Shown here: piece after piece, positions 59,755-64,000 of the stretch
Numbering within the stretch: the stretch's first letter is position 1
How the letters are laid out: the number at the start of each line of letters is the position of its first letter
DNA from: Microbulbifer sp. MI-G
GTDB lineage: Bacteria; Pseudomonadota; Gammaproteobacteria; Pseudomonadales; Cellvibrionaceae
Direction: 5' to 3'
Length of the DNA: 64,000 nucleotides
Assembly (NCBI RefSeq): GCF_030440425.1
Contig: NZ_CP098023.1
Coordinates: 2,846,001-2,910,000, forward strand
Program-made: the position numbers and the translations under genes
Notes under the pieces: generated by a model
Database searches by the model: none
The model's input: only the letters and a program-made list of their open reading frames with translations
Told to the model about the DNA's origin: nothing

Positions 59755-60534
59755 ATGCAATCCCATCTTATTGATTTAAATGGACAAATTACTGAATATG
59801 TTTTACTTGGCAAGACGGGGCCAGTCATTGTTTTAGAGTCTGGCCTTGGCGATACTTTGGAAGTATGGAGACAGTTTATTGAAAAAAGTGACATCCAGGG
59901 AAGATTCTGTCTTTATAACAGGGTCGGATATGGGAAAAGCAAGTCCAGAAATCTTAAAAGAGACGGACTGACTATTGCAAAAGAACTTAAGATACTGCTC
60001 CATGGGCTCCGGTTGGAGCCCCCATATATCTTAATTGGCCACTCTTTGGGTTGTGCATTTGTAAAAATTTTTGCGGGTTTGTACGCTGATGAGGTTAATG
60101 GGATACTGTTAATAGATCCTATGGCCGCAGAAATGGACGAATTATGTAGAATAAATGCTGTGAAGGGTTGGAAGCAATCGAAAATTAAAAAATTTTTAGC
60201 GTCTATATTTTTATCCAAAGGAGCTAAACGGGAATTAAGTTACAGGGAGACCAGTTTAAAGCAAGCAAAAGAAAACAAGAGTATAATAAGCCCTATTCCA
60301 GTAACAATTATTAGCGCCGGCAGAGGGATGGCCATGTATTCAAAAGAGATACAATATCAATGGATTCACTCCCATGACCTTGTAGCACATAGTATCCCAG
60401 GCTGCACTCATATAATTACAGAAAACTCTCAGCATCACATACAAATAGATCAGCCAGAAATCATTGTTAAAATGCTAAAAAAACTGTTGCACACTGCAAC
60501 TGCTAACACGGCATTCCAGCGCGCTGGACGATAA
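59755..60534 (+). CDS. Alpha/beta hydrolase
   Basis: Soluble hydrolase of 259 residues. Nucleophile S97 lies in IGHSLGC, the oxyanion strand in VIVLESGLGDT, an acidic candidate in the LLIDPM or later strands and a His near QHHIQIDQPE. No signal peptide. The substrate is unknown; the fold covers esterases, lipases and others. AT-rich and flanked by IS relics on the left and the rRNA operon on the right, so probably acquired. Confidence 0.8.
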   Translation: MQSHLIDLNGQITEYVLLGKTGPVIVLESGLGDTLEVWRQFIEKSDIQGRFCLYNRVGYGKSKSRNLKRDGLTIAKELKILLHGLRLEPPYILIGHSLGCAFVKIFAGLYADEVNGILLIDPMAAEMDELCRINAVKGWKQSKIKKFLASIFLSKGAKRELSYRETSLKQAKENKSIISPIPVTIISAGRGMAMYSKEIQYQWIHSHDLVAHSIPGCTHIITENSQHHIQIDQPEIIVKMLKKLLHTATANTAFQRAGR

Positions 60535-60754
60535 ATAAATGCTGAGTCAATTTTTTAAGCAATAAACAAAGAGCCAGCTAGCGAATTTGAAAAGGTTGGA
60601 AGAAAGCTCAAGGTGAGGCGGAAAGGATCAGAGCCCTGCAATAGAAACCTCACAGTAGCCCCAGTGTATGGCAAACCCCACTCGCCACCCTTGGCCTTGG
60701 CGCCCCAGGCCCGCACCTGCGCTGCCCGGCAGCAAATACCAGTTCCATATACCC

Positions 60755-60794
60755 CAAAAAACAAAACCCCCGCAGGCTTCCCTGCAGGGGTTTT
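60755..60794 (-). terminator. rRNA operon terminator
   Basis: On the minus strand AAAACCCCTGCAGG pairs with CCTGCGGGGGTTTT around a short loop, followed by GTTTTTT. It lies right after the 5S gene and should end the rrn transcript. Nothing else is visible in 60535-60754. Confidence 0.9.
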
Positions 60795-60803
60795 CTCTTT
60801 AAA

Positions 60804-60922
60804 AGCCTGACAGTGACCTACTCTCACATGGGGAGACCCCACACTACCATCGGCGATGCTGCGTTTCACTGCTGAGTTCGGCAAGGGATCAGGTGGTTCC
60901 ACAGCTCTATGTCCGTCAGGCA
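60804..60922 (-). rRNA. rrf: 5S ribosomal RNA
   Basis: About 119 nt. Read on the minus strand it starts TGCCTGACGG and ends CTGTCAGGC, which pair as helix I. The universal segments CCGAACTCAG and GATGGTAGTGTGGGG are present. It follows the 23S gene by about 200 bp, the normal rrn order. Confidence 0.95.
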
Positions 60923-61120
60923 AACTGGCTCCGGGTGGCGTTGGTCTTAAGAGCCTTAACTCTGCCCGCCGTGTTATCGCTGTTTGCCTCGGTCAGTGTG
61001 ACCGGCGATAACCCCAAATCATTCGGTAAAACACCCTGTAGTAATACACCGCAAGCCGCCTGTTGTGTGCCTTTCTATACACAATCCACTCGCTCAGTCG
61101 CCAGTAACCATCTCTGTTGT

Positions 61121-64000
<2,880 letters not shown>

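Overview
The window looks like chromosomal DNA of a gammaproteobacterium. The gene order pilD-coaE-yacG / mutT-argJ / secA / M23 peptidase / lpxC / ftsZ-ftsA-ftsQ-murC-murG-ftsW-murD-mraY-murF-murE-ftsI-ftsL-rsmH-mraZ is the pseudomonad/Cellvibrionales arrangement of the division and cell wall (dcw) cluster. A Microbulbifer-like Cellvibrionales member is my best guess, inferred from gene content and protein style, not proven. The left 42 kb is ordinary GC-rich core genome. The region from about 42.6 to 60.5 kb is more AT-rich, full of insertion sequences and broken genes. The last 3.2 kb are the 5S and 23S genes of an rRNA operon on the minus strand.

Region 1 (1-24.75 kb). The end of a prepilin peptidase, coaE and yacG lie on the plus strand. 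Everything from mraZ down to mutT is on the minus strand, mostly with overlapping start and stop codons. A TTGACT-N16-TATAGT promoter and four GTGG boxes at exact 10-bp spacing sit upstream of mraZ and fit MraZ autoregulation. The cluster has neither ddl nor murB. ArgJ carries an apparent one-base deletion near its end. FtsI has SSQ where the SxN motif is normally SSN.

Region 2 (24.75-42.6 kb). After about 900 bp of apparently non-coding DNA with competing hairpins come an S9 peptidase, a flavodoxin, and a divergent Spy/CpxP-like gene and CpxR/CpxA-like two-component system. Their shared intergenic region holds five GTAAA-type boxes every 10 bp. The rest is housekeeping: an SRPBCC protein, rluB-scpB-scpA, a YciO/Sua5 protein and an RNase AM-like PHP protein on the minus strand, then a membrane protein, YciI, an SH3/coiled-coil protein, a periplasmic cyclophilin, pdxJ, a DUF2520 protein and a SpoU methyltransferase on the plus strand.

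Region 3 (42.6-60.5 kb). This is a mobile-element graveyard. It holds a 301-bp fragment of an IS3 element whose intact copy is at 56.8-58.1 kb, a full IS5-type element, a secreted zinc metallopeptidase with dockerin-like repeats, a deleted IS3 element fused to an IS5 tail, and a secreted HExxH protein whose C-terminus comes from that IS tail. Further on are small secreted or broken genes, an intact IS3 element with a TATC duplication, a four-gene P2-type prophage remnant, and a frameshifted EEP-nuclease-like gene with a basic NLS-like patch. Then come a drug/metabolite transporter, an IS3 element nested inside a dead IS3 element (3-bp TCT duplication), another IS3 relic, and an alpha/beta hydrolase.

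Region 4 (60.75-64.0 kb). A strong terminator, the 5S rRNA and a 23S rRNA whose 5' end coincides with the window edge. I saw no tRNA genes and no CRISPR arrays.
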